This document shows positions 1 to 8,935 of a stretch of 64,000 nucleotides of DNA, piece after piece. The stretch is from assembly GCA_963727415.1 (NCBI GenBank), contig CAVSGF010000003.1:434001-498000 (forward strand), written 5' to 3'. Below the pieces are notes generated by a model. It saw nothing but the letters and a program-made list of their open reading frames with translations. It was not told the DNA's origin and searched no databases. Position numbers and translations under genes: made by a program. The stretch comes from DASQPR01 sp963727415. GTDB lineage: Bacteria > Actinomycetota > Actinomycetes > Mycobacteriales > Micromonosporaceae. The first letter of the stretch is position 1; each line of letters opens with the position of its first letter.

Positions 1-546
1 GTGCTCATGCTGGTCTGCGACGGGCTAAAAGGCCTGCCCGACGCGGTCGCGACGGTGTGGCCACGCACCATCGTGCAAACCTGCATCGTCCACTTGCTGC
101 GTAACTCGTTTCGGTACGCGGCCCGCCAGGACTGGGACAAGATCGCCAAAGCGCTGCGCCCGGTCTACACCGCCCCGACCGAAGACGCGGCGACCGAACG
201 GTTCACCGAGTTCATCGACGCCTGGGGCACCAAGTACCCGGCCATCGTGAAACTGTGGTCGGATGCGTGGGCGGAGTTCGTTCCGTTCCTCGCCTTCGAC
301 GTGGAGATCCGTAAAGTCATCTGCAGCACGAACGCCATCGAGTCCGTCAACGCGCGTATCCGCAAAGCCGTGCGCGCCCGCGGACACTTCCCCACAGAAC
401 AAGCCGCACTGAAATGCGTCTACCTGGCGTTGATGAGCCTCGACCCCACCGGCACCGGCCGCCGCCGCTGGACCATGCGCTGGAAAGCACCGTTGAACGC
501 GTTCCAGATCGCGTTCGAGGGCCGGCTCACCCCGGCCAACCACTGA
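1..546 (+). CDS. IS256-family transposase, C-terminal part
   Basis: This is the C-terminal 181 residues of a mutator/IS256-type DDE transposase; the window edge removes the rest, so the GTG at position 1 need not be the true start. The block VCDGLKGLP near residue 6 carries an Asp that fits the second catalytic acid, and STNAIESVNARIRK near residues 109-122 carries the catalytic Glu and the usual C-terminal signature of the family. The element's right end lies at about 560-593, where it abuts and truncates an IS3-like transposase on the other strand. IS256 enzymes move DNA through a circular intermediate. Family assignment is secure; whether the element is complete upstream cannot be seen. 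Confidence 0.85.
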   Translation: MLMLVCDGLKGLPDAVATVWPRTIVQTCIVHLLRNSFRYAARQDWDKIAKALRPVYTAPTEDAATERFTEFIDAWGTKYPAIVKLWSDAWAEFVPFLAFDVEIRKVICSTNAIESVNARIRKAVRARGHFPTEQAALKCVYLALMSLDPTGTGRRRWTMRWKAPLNAFQIAFEGRLTPANH

Positions 547-564
547 CCAAAACAACAACCAAGA

Positions 565-990
565 TCAGCCGTTAACTTGACACTCCCGTCCTAAACGTCG
601 TAGCTCGCCCTGGATGCGGGTGTATCCCCACGAACGATTTTCGCGGGACAGGCGCAGGATTAGCTCGACGAGTTCTTCGGGAATCGGTGGGCGTCCGAGC
701 GGTCGGGGTTGGCGCCACTTGGTTTTGACCAGCCGTCGGTGCCAGCGCAGCACTGTGGTCGGGGCGGCCAACCGGTGGGCTCGCAGTGCCGCGGGCAGCA
801 GCCGGATCAGTGCGGCGAACAGCGCGCGGTCGGCCCAGTCCAGGCGCGGTTTAGGAGTGGCGCGGCGCAAGACTGCGACTTCGTGGCGAAGGACGAGAAG
901 CTCTACGTCCTTGGCGGCGCTACTGCGGCTCAGCAGCACCAGGAAGGAGACGATCCGGCAGAACAGGAGGTAAACCAGGCGAGCAGACAC
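565..990 (-). pseudogene. IS3-like integrase (type B), N-terminal fragment
   Basis: These are the first ~137 residues of a transposase closely related to those at 28519-29598 and 36973-38047. Shared blocks include AKDVELLVLRHEVAVLRR, TVLRWHRRLV and the helix-turn-helix region ending in IQGELRRLG. After that point, near position 595, the reading frame runs into the IS256 end and stops a few codons later. The whole integrase core (all three catalytic acids) is therefore missing. The simplest reading is that the IS256 element inserted into, or deleted into, this older copy. Confidence 0.8.
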
Positions 991-1088
991 AAGTATCGAT
1001 CATCCTGCATCAAGTGCCGAAAGCAGTATCGGCCCAGGCCAGAGCACATCGCAGAGTTATTGAACCCCGCAGGCACCACTGCGATCTT

Positions 1089-1515
1089 CGCTGCTATGTG
1101 TATCGGGCCGTCGACCAGCACGGACAGGTCATCGACGTGTACGTCTCGGCACGCCGCGACGGCAAAGCTGCCCGCCGGTTCCTCCAAAAAGCGTTGACCA
1201 CGCTGAAGGTGACACCGGCCGCGGTGGTCACCGACCGAGCACCGGTCTACCCGCGAGTCCTTGACGAGCTGGTGTCGGCAAGCTTGGCACCATGTCGAAC
1301 AGTACGCGAACAACCGGATCGAAGCGGACCATAGCCACCTCAAACAGCGGCTACGACCCATGCGTGGCGTGCGCACCGACCGGACGGCCCGAGTCATCAT
1401 CGCCGGGATCGCGTTCATACAGAATCTTCGCCGCGGCCACTACGAACTCGCCACCGGCACACCACGGCCGCTTCGCATCGCCGCCGTGTTCACCGAACTC
1501 GCCCAAGCGATCTGA
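1089..1515 (+). pseudogene. IS6-family transposase remnant, frameshifted
   Basis: Two overlapping frames together give an IS6-type catalytic core. The first frame contains YVYRAVDQHGQVIDVYVSAR followed by VVTDRAPVYPRVLDEL (second Asp). The second, entered near 1270-1290, contains YANNRIEADHSHLKQRLRPM (catalytic Glu region) and FIQNLRRGHYEL. The N-terminal helix-turn-helix and the first catalytic Asp are missing, and a frameshift separates the halves. It is a decayed fragment and cannot make an active enzyme. It sits just downstream of, and convergent with, the secreted-protein gene at 1598-4168. Confidence 0.8.
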
Positions 1516-1597
1516 CAGACGCTTCACCACCGAATCGCGCTGCCCACCAGCGGGCGAATGCAACAGAGCCAGGAGATCGGGTCTCGCGGCGCAGCGT

Positions 1598-4168
1598 TTA
1601 GAGATGTCCGTGCAGTGTGCGCCCCGCTGGCCGTAGTGTGACCGTGAGGGTGGCCGTGAGCTGAATCTGCGGGTTAGTTGAGCAGAGGGCGGAGCCCGTG
1701 AACGTGGCAGGTTCGCCCTGGAGCATGCTGTACAGCGAGTTGGAGTCGCCAGCCGGATGCAGGCCACCGATGACGAAGTCGCAGTCCCAGGAGGTGCCGG
1801 TGGTGGTCGGTGTGTGGTTGACCTGGTTGTAAAGGCTGGGGCAGCGGGGCCCTGACCCGCTGTCGAAAATGCCTCTGTGCGATGGCCAGTAGAGGGAGAA
1901 TGCGAATGTCGCGTCGACAGGGATCAGGCTGCCGCCGCTGATGCTGAGGGACAATCCTCGTTTCGACCGGTCGTAATGGCGGGCCTGTGCGCAGCTCATC
2001 CCGATCCAGGGAGACCCGGCGTAGGGCTGTGCGAAGCGATAGCCCGTGTTGTGGTTCCAGTCGGTCAGGAACTGCAGGCTGAGTTCATCGGGCACCATGC
2101 CGATCGTGAGTGGTCGGCCGTTGTGCGTCAGCTGGAAGCTCAGCTGGTAGTCGAGGGACACGGGCGACAGATTGGTGTTGACCGGCCAGGCACGGTAGAC
2201 GATGCTGGCGCCGGTCACCGTTGGGTCAAGGCTGTAGATCGTTCGGTTTCCGCTGCCATCAAAGAGATCGAAGCCGATGTCGTAGCGCACTCCCGGGCAC
2301 AAGCCGCTGATGCTCACCTGGGCCGAGGTGGCAAGCTGCGAGTTTCGCGCAGAGACCTTTCTGGGGCAGTCGGGGGCGTACTCGGCGTCGGCTGTGGCGA
2401 TCACCCTGGCCGGCTGGTCTGAGTGCCAGGTAGCGAGGATCGTGCGAGGATCGTCCGGGGAGACACGGACGGTGACGCCGCCGTCCAGCAGCCGGGCTCC
2501 ATAGACCTCCGGCCGATCGGTGAGCACCGGGTGTTCCACCCCGACGGTAGCGTCACTGAGTGGCCCTGGCACCGAGATGCCGATCACGACGACGCCGTCA
2601 GTCGCATGGTCGGGGCCATGTACGATCATCGTCCACCATTGCGTGCATGCCGTGGCGGACGCGCATTCCGGGATGCCGAGCAGCGCCCGGGAGACCAGCG
2701 GCGCAGCGCTGCCGAAGTCGCTGCTTACCTGCACTCCGAGGTAGCCAGGCGCGCCGTCGAAGGAGCACACCGTGGCGGCGTGGTTGTGGTCGGTGGCGGT
2801 GACGTACTGGTCACGGGTGATGGTGGGCGCTGCGCAGGCCGCCCCGGTATCCGATGAGATCGTGACGTTGATCGCGCTGGGCTGCTGCTGCACACCGTGC
2901 GCCATTTGGTAGCCGGCCAGGAGAACCTGACCGCTGGCGGTCGAGGCGATGTGCACTGGGACGTCGGCCTGCTCGATCTTGCGTGGTGGCAGGCCGTTGT
3001 CAAACCAGGAGACGCACACCGCGTAGTCGCCGGGCGCTGGCGCCGTGACCCGGAACACGCTGTTGGTCCACGCCTGCGAACTGCCGCCTTGGTCGGCGTG
3101 GCGCACCGACGAAGGCTGGGTGGCGTTGGTGACGGCGGCCGGGTCCGGGTTCAGGCACGGCTCGACGCTGCCGCTGGCGTTCGCGACCAGGCTGACCTTT
3201 GCGGTCTCGTGCTGGGCGACCGGGACGGAAACCTGCAGCGTTGAGGACGTCAAGGCCTGCACCGTGACCAGCGGACGGCCGTCTCGCCGCTGTATGCCTG
3301 TTTGACTGCCAGAAGCGGGCAGCGAGATGGTGCCGGTGAAGTGGTCGGTGCCCGAGCCGTCCACGCCGACGCCGCTGACATCCACCTCAAGGCGCTGATC
3401 GCCGGGTGCCGGCCGGAACCCCCGAAAGCATGTGACAACTCGCCTGGTCGGGTCCGCGGCGAGCACCGAGCGCCAGGAGTCAGGTGAAGACCCGGTCACT
3501 TCGGTGTACGCCGCGCCGCTGCCTGCCAGCCGGTAGCGCACCGTGAACGAGCCGAGGTTGGTGGTCAGCATCTCAATGACGAATTCGTTGCCGGTTAGCG
3601 CGAGCGTCGGGCAGTCGGCGGGTGACTGCCGCAACGCGATCGGATCATGGGCGAAGGTGAATAGGCGCAGAGTGAATGGCCGGATCGTGGCGGGGACGCC
3701 GTGGCAGCCGGGGGGAGGACTGTCGCTGGCACAGACGTCCGTCAGGATCGGGACGTAACCGGAAATGCCGTGGGGCTGAATCTGGCCGCGCGGGGTGCCG
3801 TGGAAATATCCGGACCCGTCGGCGTAGCCGGCAACGTGTCCGGGGGCAGTTGCTGATGCGCTTGGGGTGGCGCCAGCGGACGCGGGCGGGTTGGGGAATT
3901 GGTCCGGGTTCGCCTGCATGGCCGCGCGTGCCTTGGCGGCCTGCGCTGCGGGGTCCGGCGGGAGAAAGCCCGCGACGAAGCTGCCTGCGGGCGGCTGGGG
4001 CCCAGCCGCAACGGGCATCAGGACCGGCACCGGCTCCTTCGGCAAGGCGGCGCCGCTGGCCGCTCCCGCGCCGGTCTGGGTCATCTTCCCGACCAGCGCC
4101 CCGGCCAGCAGGGCGAGGGTGAGCGGGATGCCCATCAGCCCGGCACGGACGCGACCTGAGACATGCAT
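1598..4168 (-). CDS. Large membrane-anchored secreted protein, unknown function
   Basis: An 856-residue protein that I do not recognise. Residues ~9-28 form one hydrophobic segment after a short basic N-terminus, fitting a signal anchor. Residues ~30-115 are rich in Pro, Ala and Ser, as in cell-wall-spanning linkers. The remaining ~740 residues are rich in Thr, Ser, Val and Gly with many scattered Cys, as in extracellular beta-sandwich proteins stabilised by disulfides. No catalytic motif is evident. It lies 48 nt downstream of another membrane-anchored protein on the same strand, so the two probably form an operon and may act together at the cell surface. The gene looks intact despite being hemmed in by insertion sequences. 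Confidence 0.6.
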   Translation of the reverse strand: MHVSGRVRAGLMGIPLTLALLAGALVGKMTQTGAGAASGAALPKEPVPVLMPVAAGPQPPAGSFVAGFLPPDPAAQAAKARAAMQANPDQFPNPPASAGATPSASATAPGHVAGYADGSGYFHGTPRGQIQPHGISGYVPILTDVCASDSPPPGCHGVPATIRPFTLRLFTFAHDPIALRQSPADCPTLALTGNEFVIEMLTTNLGSFTVRYRLAGSGAAYTEVTGSSPDSWRSVLAADPTRRVVTCFRGFRPAPGDQRLEVDVSGVGVDGSGTDHFTGTISLPASGSQTGIQRRDGRPLVTVQALTSSTLQVSVPVAQHETAKVSLVANASGSVEPCLNPDPAAVTNATQPSSVRHADQGGSSQAWTNSVFRVTAPAPGDYAVCVSWFDNGLPPRKIEQADVPVHIASTASGQVLLAGYQMAHGVQQQPSAINVTISSDTGAACAAPTITRDQYVTATDHNHAATVCSFDGAPGYLGVQVSSDFGSAAPLVSRALLGIPECASATACTQWWTMIVHGPDHATDGVVVIGISVPGPLSDATVGVEHPVLTDRPEVYGARLLDGGVTVRVSPDDPRTILATWHSDQPARVIATADAEYAPDCPRKVSARNSQLATSAQVSISGLCPGVRYDIGFDLFDGSGNRTIYSLDPTVTGASIVYRAWPVNTNLSPVSLDYQLSFQLTHNGRPLTIGMVPDELSLQFLTDWNHNTGYRFAQPYAGSPWIGMSCAQARHYDRSKRGLSLSISGGSLIPVDATFAFSLYWPSHRGIFDSGSGPRCPSLYNQVNHTPTTTGTSWDCDFVIGGLHPAGDSNSLYSMLQGEPATFTGSALCSTNPQIQLTATLTVTLRPAGRTLHGHL

Positions 4169-4216
4169 GACGTTACGCTCCGGCTATTCGCAGCGGACAA
4201 AGGGCGGGCATGCTCA

Positions 4217-5134
4217 TCACCCGAACGTGCAGTCGTGCAGCGTCACCGACGTGCTGCCGCTGCTCGTCCCCCCGGGCCCGTGTGCGGTGACAGTGATGTG
4301 GACGGTGGCCGAGCCGCCGGTGGGTACGGTGTCCTGGCCGAACGGGCCGAGCACAGCTGTGCCCCCGTGACTCGACATGGGCATGGACCCTGTTGCCGGA
4401 CCGCTCCAACTGAGCGTGACCGTCGTCGCGTTGCTTACCGAAACCGAGACCTTTATCGTCGTCGGCTCATTCGGATCGGCATTGCACGAGGTGGCTCCGC
4501 CAGGGCTTCCGATGTCGTACTCCCAGATCGCGGCGTGGGAGACCGTGACCTTGCCAACTACCGGTGCGGGGGTTGGCTTGTGCGTCGGCCCAGGGGTTGG
4601 TTTATGCGTCGGTGTGGGGGTTGGCTTGTGCGTCGGTCCGGGTGTATGAGTCGGTCCGGGCGTGGGCGCATGTCCGGACATGGTGGCCGACGGGGAAGCG
4701 GCAGGCGCGGGCTCGGCACTCACCGGTGATGCGCAGCTCTCCCAAGGCAACCCGGCAACGGAAGAGTCGGTTGTGACATCACTGCCCCGCACCCACCAAC
4801 GCTCGCGGGATTGCACCGGATTCCGGATCAGCAGCCAGCCATCCTGAGTCTTGCTGACCGCGATCGCAAAGACCCGGTCGCCGCTGTGCAACGTTCCCAC
4901 GACCGCCCCGCCTGGGCAGGAATAGGCCGCGACCGTGCTGCCCGCTGGGCGACTGGCCTGGCTGCCGAACAGGGCCCGTTGCAGCGCGAAACCGGCGACC
5001 CCGGCCACGACGACGGCGGGCAAGGCCAGCGCGATCATGCGCATGCCCGTCCAGCCCCGCCGTCCGGTTCCGGTCGGCACGGCCAGCGAATCGAGGTTAC
5101 CAGGCTGATCGGCCGTCACCGGCCGCTTCGGCAA
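4217..5134 (-). CDS. Membrane-anchored SH3-like/Ig-like surface protein with PT-rich stalk
   Basis: A 305-residue protein. A cytoplasmic N-terminus of ~30 residues precedes a hydrophobic helix (~31-52, MIALALPAVVVAGVAGFALQ). Next is a ~60-residue domain with the look of a bacterial SH3 fold (VVGTLHSGDRVFAIA, DGWLLIRNP, RWWVRGSDV), then a Pro-Thr-His-Lys repeat stalk (~155-195) and a C-terminal beta-rich domain with paired Cys. SH3-like domains in such proteins often bind cell-wall peptides; that role here is inference. First gene of an apparent two-gene operon with 1598-4168. Its own promoter should lie in 5135-5390. Confidence 0.6.
   Translation of the reverse strand: MPKRPVTADQPGNLDSLAVPTGTGRRGWTGMRMIALALPAVVVAGVAGFALQRALFGSQASRPAGSTVAAYSCPGGAVVGTLHSGDRVFAIAVSKTQDGWLLIRNPVQSRERWWVRGSDVTTDSSVAGLPWESCASPVSAEPAPAASPSATMSGHAPTPGPTHTPGPTHKPTPTPTHKPTPGPTHKPTPAPVVGKVTVSHAAIWEYDIGSPGGATSCNADPNEPTTIKVSVSVSNATTVTLSWSGPATGSMPMSSHGGTAVLGPFGQDTVPTGGSATVHITVTAHGPGGTSSGSTSVTLHDCTFG
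4565..4655 (-). repeat. In-gene repeat coding a PTHKPTP stalk
   Basis: Direct, imperfect repeats with units of roughly 18-30 bp around the core GGTTGGCTTGTGCGTCGG (plus strand). They encode alternating PTHKPTPGP and PTHKPTPTP segments of the surface protein's stalk. Such repeats often vary in copy number between strains. Confidence 0.7.
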
Positions 5135-5392
5135 TGTCGGCCGAATCTGCTAGCGCCAGGCGGAGGCGCGCACAGATACCGGAGTGGCGTACCCGCTGAC
5201 CCGAGTGCCCGACCACACCGGAGGTGCGGGCCGGCAAAGGGAGCAACGGCCATCAATGGTCCGGAGGATGCCGATCTGATGCCCATAAGCTCCCAACTCG
5301 ACCTGGAGTCGATCTTCCGGGAAAGCTACAGGATGACGTGCCGCACGGCAAGCTACCCGGATTCGCGCAGCCGCCGCCAGTTTCCTTATGTC
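5135..5392. other. Intergenic region upstream of the surface-protein operon
   Basis: No convincing gene. It should hold the leftward promoter for the 5134-1598 operon, but no clear -10/-35 pair stands out. It ends at the proposed left end of the IS110 element. Confidence 0.4.
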
Positions 5393-6777
5393 CATAAGGG
5401 CATCTGTGAGCGTGGGTTCGCGGCTCTGGGATTGTTGAGTCGTTCTCCCCGGACTGCGGTCTGACCCGTAACGCAACTGGCTCGTCTTGATGCCTTCGGT
5501 CTGATTCGTCGACTGCCGGTCCGGGGAGGAAATGCTGTCGCCGGACCGGCAGGGCGTGTCCCGATAAGGGCCTTGCTGCAACAAGGGCACCATCACAGTT
5601 CTGACCGCCCGCCTGGTCCGGCGATGGCCATCCGCCACCCCAGCCGATCAGGAGACGAATACCCAATGCCCAGCATGCCCCACCACGAGCAGAACAGTCA
5701 CGCCCGCACCGACACCGACGAGGTCATCCTGGGTGTCGACACCCACAAAGACGTTCACGTCGCCGCGGTCATCACCATCCAGGGCGTGCCGCTTGGCAGC
5801 GCCGAGTTCGTCACCACTGCCGCCGGCTACCGGCAGCTACTGGCCTGGGCCCAGGGGTTCGGTGTCCTGGCACGTGCCGGGGTGGAGGGCACCGGCTCCT
5901 ACGGCGCGGCCCTGACCCGCCACCTGCGCCGCCACGACATCACCGTGGTCGAGGTCAACCGACCCGACCGCGCCGCCCGACGCCGCCACGGCAAAACCGA
6001 CACGGTCGACGCCGTCGCCGCCTGTCGCCGTGCTGTCCGGACGCGCCAACGGCACCGCCAAGACCGGCGACGGACCGGTGGAGATGCTGCGCCTGTTCCG
6101 CCTGGCCCGAACCTCCGCGGTCAAGGCCCGCACCCAGGCGGTCAACCAGCTCAAAGCCGTCATCGTCAGCGCCGACCCGCAACTACGCGAAACCCTGACC
6201 GGCCTGACCGGTGCGGCGCTGATCCGCCACTGCGCCAACCTGCCCGACAGCCCGCCGACCGACGTCGCCACCGCGACCTGCTACACCCTGCGCCGCCTGG
6301 CCACACGCATCCAAGCCCTGACCGGCGAAGAACGCCAGCTGCAAAAACACATCACCGCCGTGCTCAACACCCACGCGCCCGAGTTGCTGCAGCGTCACGG
6401 CATCGGACCCGACAGCGCCTCCGCGCTGCTCATCACCGCCGGCGACAACCCCGACCGCCTGCGAAGCGCAGCCTCCTTCGCCGCCCTGTGCGGTGCCAGC
6501 CCCATCGAGGCGAGTTCTGGCAAAACCCGACGCCGCCGACTCAACCGCGGCGGCGACCGCCGCGCCAACTCCGCACTGCACCATATCGCCCTAACCCGCG
6601 CACGCAGCGACCAACCCACCCGCGACTACCTCGACCGGCGCACCACCCAAGGCAAGACCCGCCGCGAAGCCACCCGGTGCATCAAACGCTACATAGCCCG
6701 CGAGATCTACCGCGTAATCCGCCAACTCGATTTCGCAGAACAGGCCCTGCCAACGGGTTGACAAACATAAGGGCATC
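5393..6777 (+). mobile_element. IS110-family element (transposase gene frameshifted)
   Basis: The 12-bp sequence CATAAGGGCATC occurs at 5393-5404 and again at 6766-6777, bracketing an IS110 transposase gene; the same sequence, inverted, ends another IS110 scrap at 23864-23875. I take it as marking the element's ends. The left copy also belongs to a small dyad, CTTATG-tc-CATAAG. The 5405-5665 stretch between the left end and the transposase start is non-coding and is where IS110-group elements encode their bridge RNA. The element has inserted into a degenerate IS481-type gene whose tail remains at 6778-7021. Confidence 0.6.
5666..6761 (+). pseudogene. IS110-family transposase, frameshifted
   Basis: The ATG at 5666 is preceded by AGGAGA at suitable spacing. 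The first frame gives ILGVDTHKDVHVAAV, holding the first Asp of the RuvC-like DEDD domain, and continues to KTDTVDAVAA. A frameshift near 6018-6030 then moves the reading into the next frame, which continues with VLSGRANG and the C-terminal transposase domain (HGIGPDSASALLITAGD, SGKTRRRRLNRGGDRRAN), where the catalytic Ser of IS110 enzymes lies. Joined, the frames cover the family's usual length. As read here the gene is broken; sequencing error or a real mutation are both possible. Confidence 0.75.
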
Positions 6778-7021
6778 AGCGCCGCGGCGGGTATCCAGCC
6801 GCGGTGGCATCCAGATCGCCCGGCAACGCATCCACGTTGGCATCGCCCATGCCGGCACCACCGTCGACGTCTACACCACCGACACCACGTGGCGCATCCA
6901 CCTCGACGGCGAGTTGCTGGCCGACGTTCCTCGCACCGCCAGCATCCCGATGGCCCGGTTCAAGGTCCGCAAACCCGAACCTCCACGCCAGCAACCCCGC
7001 CATCAGGTCGAGTCGGAGTAG
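6778..7021 (+). pseudogene. IS481-type integrase, C-terminal remnant
   Basis: About 75 residues beginning RGGIQIARQRIHVGIAHAG and ending in a KVRKPEPPR-like tail match the C-terminal beta-barrel found after the integrase core in IS481-type actinobacterial transposases. The catalytic core is absent because the IS110 element lies directly upstream. Its stop overlaps the 3' end of the opposite-strand CbrC gene by about 19 nt. Confidence 0.6.
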
Positions 7022-7551
7022 GCCAGATGAGTTCGGCAATGCCGGCACCGAAACAGATACCCCGTGGGCTGGCCCTTCCTGCTCAACGCTCGCAGGTAGA
7101 CATCCACCTCCCGCGCCGACCACCCGCCGGTCAACTGCGACCGCAGATCGGTCACTGCATCGGGAAACTCGGCCAATTCCTCGCTCCCGACCGCACCCTG
7201 AAACTCGGCGGCGTCACCACAGTGGTGCAGCCAGTGCTCCTGCTGCCAGCCGCTAAACCCCGGTGTTCGGCGCAACACTTCCTCAGTGACCTCGCCCGAC
7301 ACGTCATCGGGCACGCGCCACCACACGTCAGTGAACTGCGCGTCGAACATCTGCGCTGCCCGGCCGTCTGCGATGCACCACGGGCACAGCACCCGATTCA
7401 ACGCGCGCACCGCGAACACCGGACCGACATAGGTAAACGGCCGAGACTGACGACAGCAGACGCAATCCACCTCAGTGGCTACCACCGAACCAGTCGCTAA
7501 CGGATTCGGGTGATACCGAAACAGCGGAAGCCGATCACGATCAACCTGCAC
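7003..7551 (-). CDS. CbrC family protein (UPF0167)
   Basis: A 182-residue soluble protein. LPLFRYHPNPLATGSVV followed by VDCVCC near the N-terminus, a LCPWCIADGRAA block in the middle and the C-terminal RCRHC pair match the CbrC/UPF0167 family. The paired Cys suggest metal binding. The family is named after an E. coli gene linked to colicin E2 tolerance; its biochemical role is unknown. The gene stands alone between an IS110/IS481 wreck and an IS982 element, which inserted just upstream of its start. Confidence is in the family, not in any function. Confidence 0.7.
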   Translation of the reverse strand: MQVDRDRLPLFRYHPNPLATGSVVATEVDCVCCRQSRPFTYVGPVFAVRALNRVLCPWCIADGRAAQMFDAQFTDVWWRVPDDVSGEVTEEVLRRTPGFSGWQQEHWLHHCGDAAEFQGAVGSEELAEFPDAVTDLRSQLTGGWSAREVDVYLRALSRKGQPTGYLFRCRHCRTHLAYSDST

Positions 7552-7559
7552 ACGCCGAT

Positions 7560-8548
7560 CCTAGACGAGTAGTTCCGAATTCCGGTCAGTGGTCGTAGGC
7601 GATCAATGATCTGGTCATGGGTGCGCCGGTCTTGTTGTTGTGCCAGATTGCGGCGGCCATGGCCAGTAGACGCTGAGCGACACGCACGGCAACACCGGCG
7701 AAGGTCCGCCCGCCGTGTTCTTCCAGGTCGAGTTGGCCCTTGAGGGTGTCGTTGACCGACTCGATGAGCTGTCGGACCTTTTTGAGCATCGGTTCGCCGT
7801 AGCGGGCCTTCTCCTTCTTGCGTGAGGGGCGGAGCAGTTCGATGCCCTGCTCGGCCAGCTGTTGCTCGAACGCCCTGGACGCGAAGCCCTTATCGCTGAT
7901 CAGCAGGATCCCCGGACGGTCGGCGACCACACCGGCCTCTACCTGCAGCATCGCCGCGAGGACCTCGCGCTCGCCAATCTTCGGGTTGGCCAGGGCCCAC
8001 AGGATCGGCATCCCGGCCGGGATGCAGACCAGGTACAGCCGCAGGCCCCAGAAGAACCGCGAGTGTGAGGCGCAGTAGCCGTAGCCGGCCCATCCGGCCA
8101 GGTCCGAGCGTTGCACGGTGGGGCGGGACATGCCGCACGGCACCGGGGTGGAGTCGACGATCCAGCAGTTGTCGAACCAGAAGTCGCTGTCGCGGGCCAG
8201 GTCCCGGATGGCCTTCTTGATCAGCGGCAGCGCGGCGCGGAGCCGCTTGTTGTAACCCGGCCGCTGCGGCAGGTAAGGAAACATCCCGCGCAGGTGGATA
8301 CGGGCGTAGCGGATCCAGTGCGCCTCCGAGCGGGCGCCGAGCAGGACCTGGGCCACGGCCAGGCACACCAGCTCGGAGTCGGTCAACAGCGGTGGCCTAC
8401 CACGCCATCGAGGTGCCCGGATGGTGTCGTCGATCTTCACGTACAGTGCGGTCAAGAGGGTGTCGAGGTCTTGCGTCACAACATGATCATCGGCACCCTC
8501 CCTACATACCCAGACATCGACCCCTGATTTCGGAACTACTCGTCTAGG
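7560..8548 (-). mobile_element. IS982-family element with perfect 20-bp terminal repeats
   Basis: A 20-bp sequence beginning CCTAGACGAGTAG at 7560-7579 is repeated exactly in inverted orientation at 8529-8548. The two copies bracket a single intact transposase gene. No clear target duplication is visible outside the repeats. The identical ends and open reading frame suggest a recent and possibly active insertion. Confidence 0.85.
7586..8479 (-). CDS. IS982-family transposase
   Basis: A 297-residue DDE transposase of the normal length for IS982. The catalytic acids fit WIVDSTPVP (first Asp), ILLISDKGFAS (second Asp) and RQLIESVNDTLKG (Glu). I chose the GTG at 8479 because it gives the family's N-terminus (TQDLDTLLTALYV) and the upstream extension would run into the terminal repeat. 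The gene appears intact. Confidence 0.85.
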   Translation of the reverse strand: MTQDLDTLLTALYVKIDDTIRAPRWRGRPPLLTDSELVCLAVAQVLLGARSEAHWIRYARIHLRGMFPYLPQRPGYNKRLRAALPLIKKAIRDLARDSDFWFDNCWIVDSTPVPCGMSRPTVQRSDLAGWAGYGYCASHSRFFWGLRLYLVCIPAGMPILWALANPKIGEREVLAAMLQVEAGVVADRPGILLISDKGFASRAFEQQLAEQGIELLRPSRKKEKARYGEPMLKKVRQLIESVNDTLKGQLDLEEHGGRTFAGVAVRVAQRLLAMAAAIWHNNKTGAPMTRSLIAYDH

Positions 8549-8750
8549 CTGGCATCTGACCCAACCGGCCAACGCAGCAGTACCCTCCCGAACAGAAGAT
8601 CATCTAGTCGGAAGTGTCACCCACGTCCCGAGAACGTTTTGTCACAAACGTCATGAGACCCGACAAGGTCGAACACAGACCCGGAGCTACGTCCTCGACA
8701 TCCGTCGAGCCTCCTTCCCGAGCTCACTCACAAGTGCGACTTCGTGTCGC
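8549..8750. other. Short non-coding stretch between IS982 and an integrase remnant
   Basis: No supported gene; probably decayed insertion-sequence DNA continuous with the integrase tail that follows. Confidence 0.3.
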
Positions 8751-8899
8751 GAGCACCGCCCGCACCGAGGCATCGCCAACGCCCGACCACTGCACCCGCT
8801 ACCCGAACCGATCACCGAACCTGCCGAGTTTCCCGGCTCGACGTCCGCCGCCGCGATCGGCTCGGCGGTGTCCTCCACGAGTACCAACACGCAGCTTGA
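8751..8899 (+). pseudogene. IS3-like integrase (type A), C-terminal remnant
   Basis: The reading EHRPHRGIANARPLHPLPEPIT, then after a frameshift DRLGGVLHEYQHAA and a stop, matches the last ~50 residues of the transposase at 21102-22199 almost residue for residue. The sequence just after the stop also resembles that element's right terminal repeat. It is a decayed copy lying immediately beside the CHAT/TPR locus. Confidence 0.75.
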
Positions 8900-8935
8900 C
8901 CTGCACGGACGGGTCATCGGCACCCGCACGGCCGA

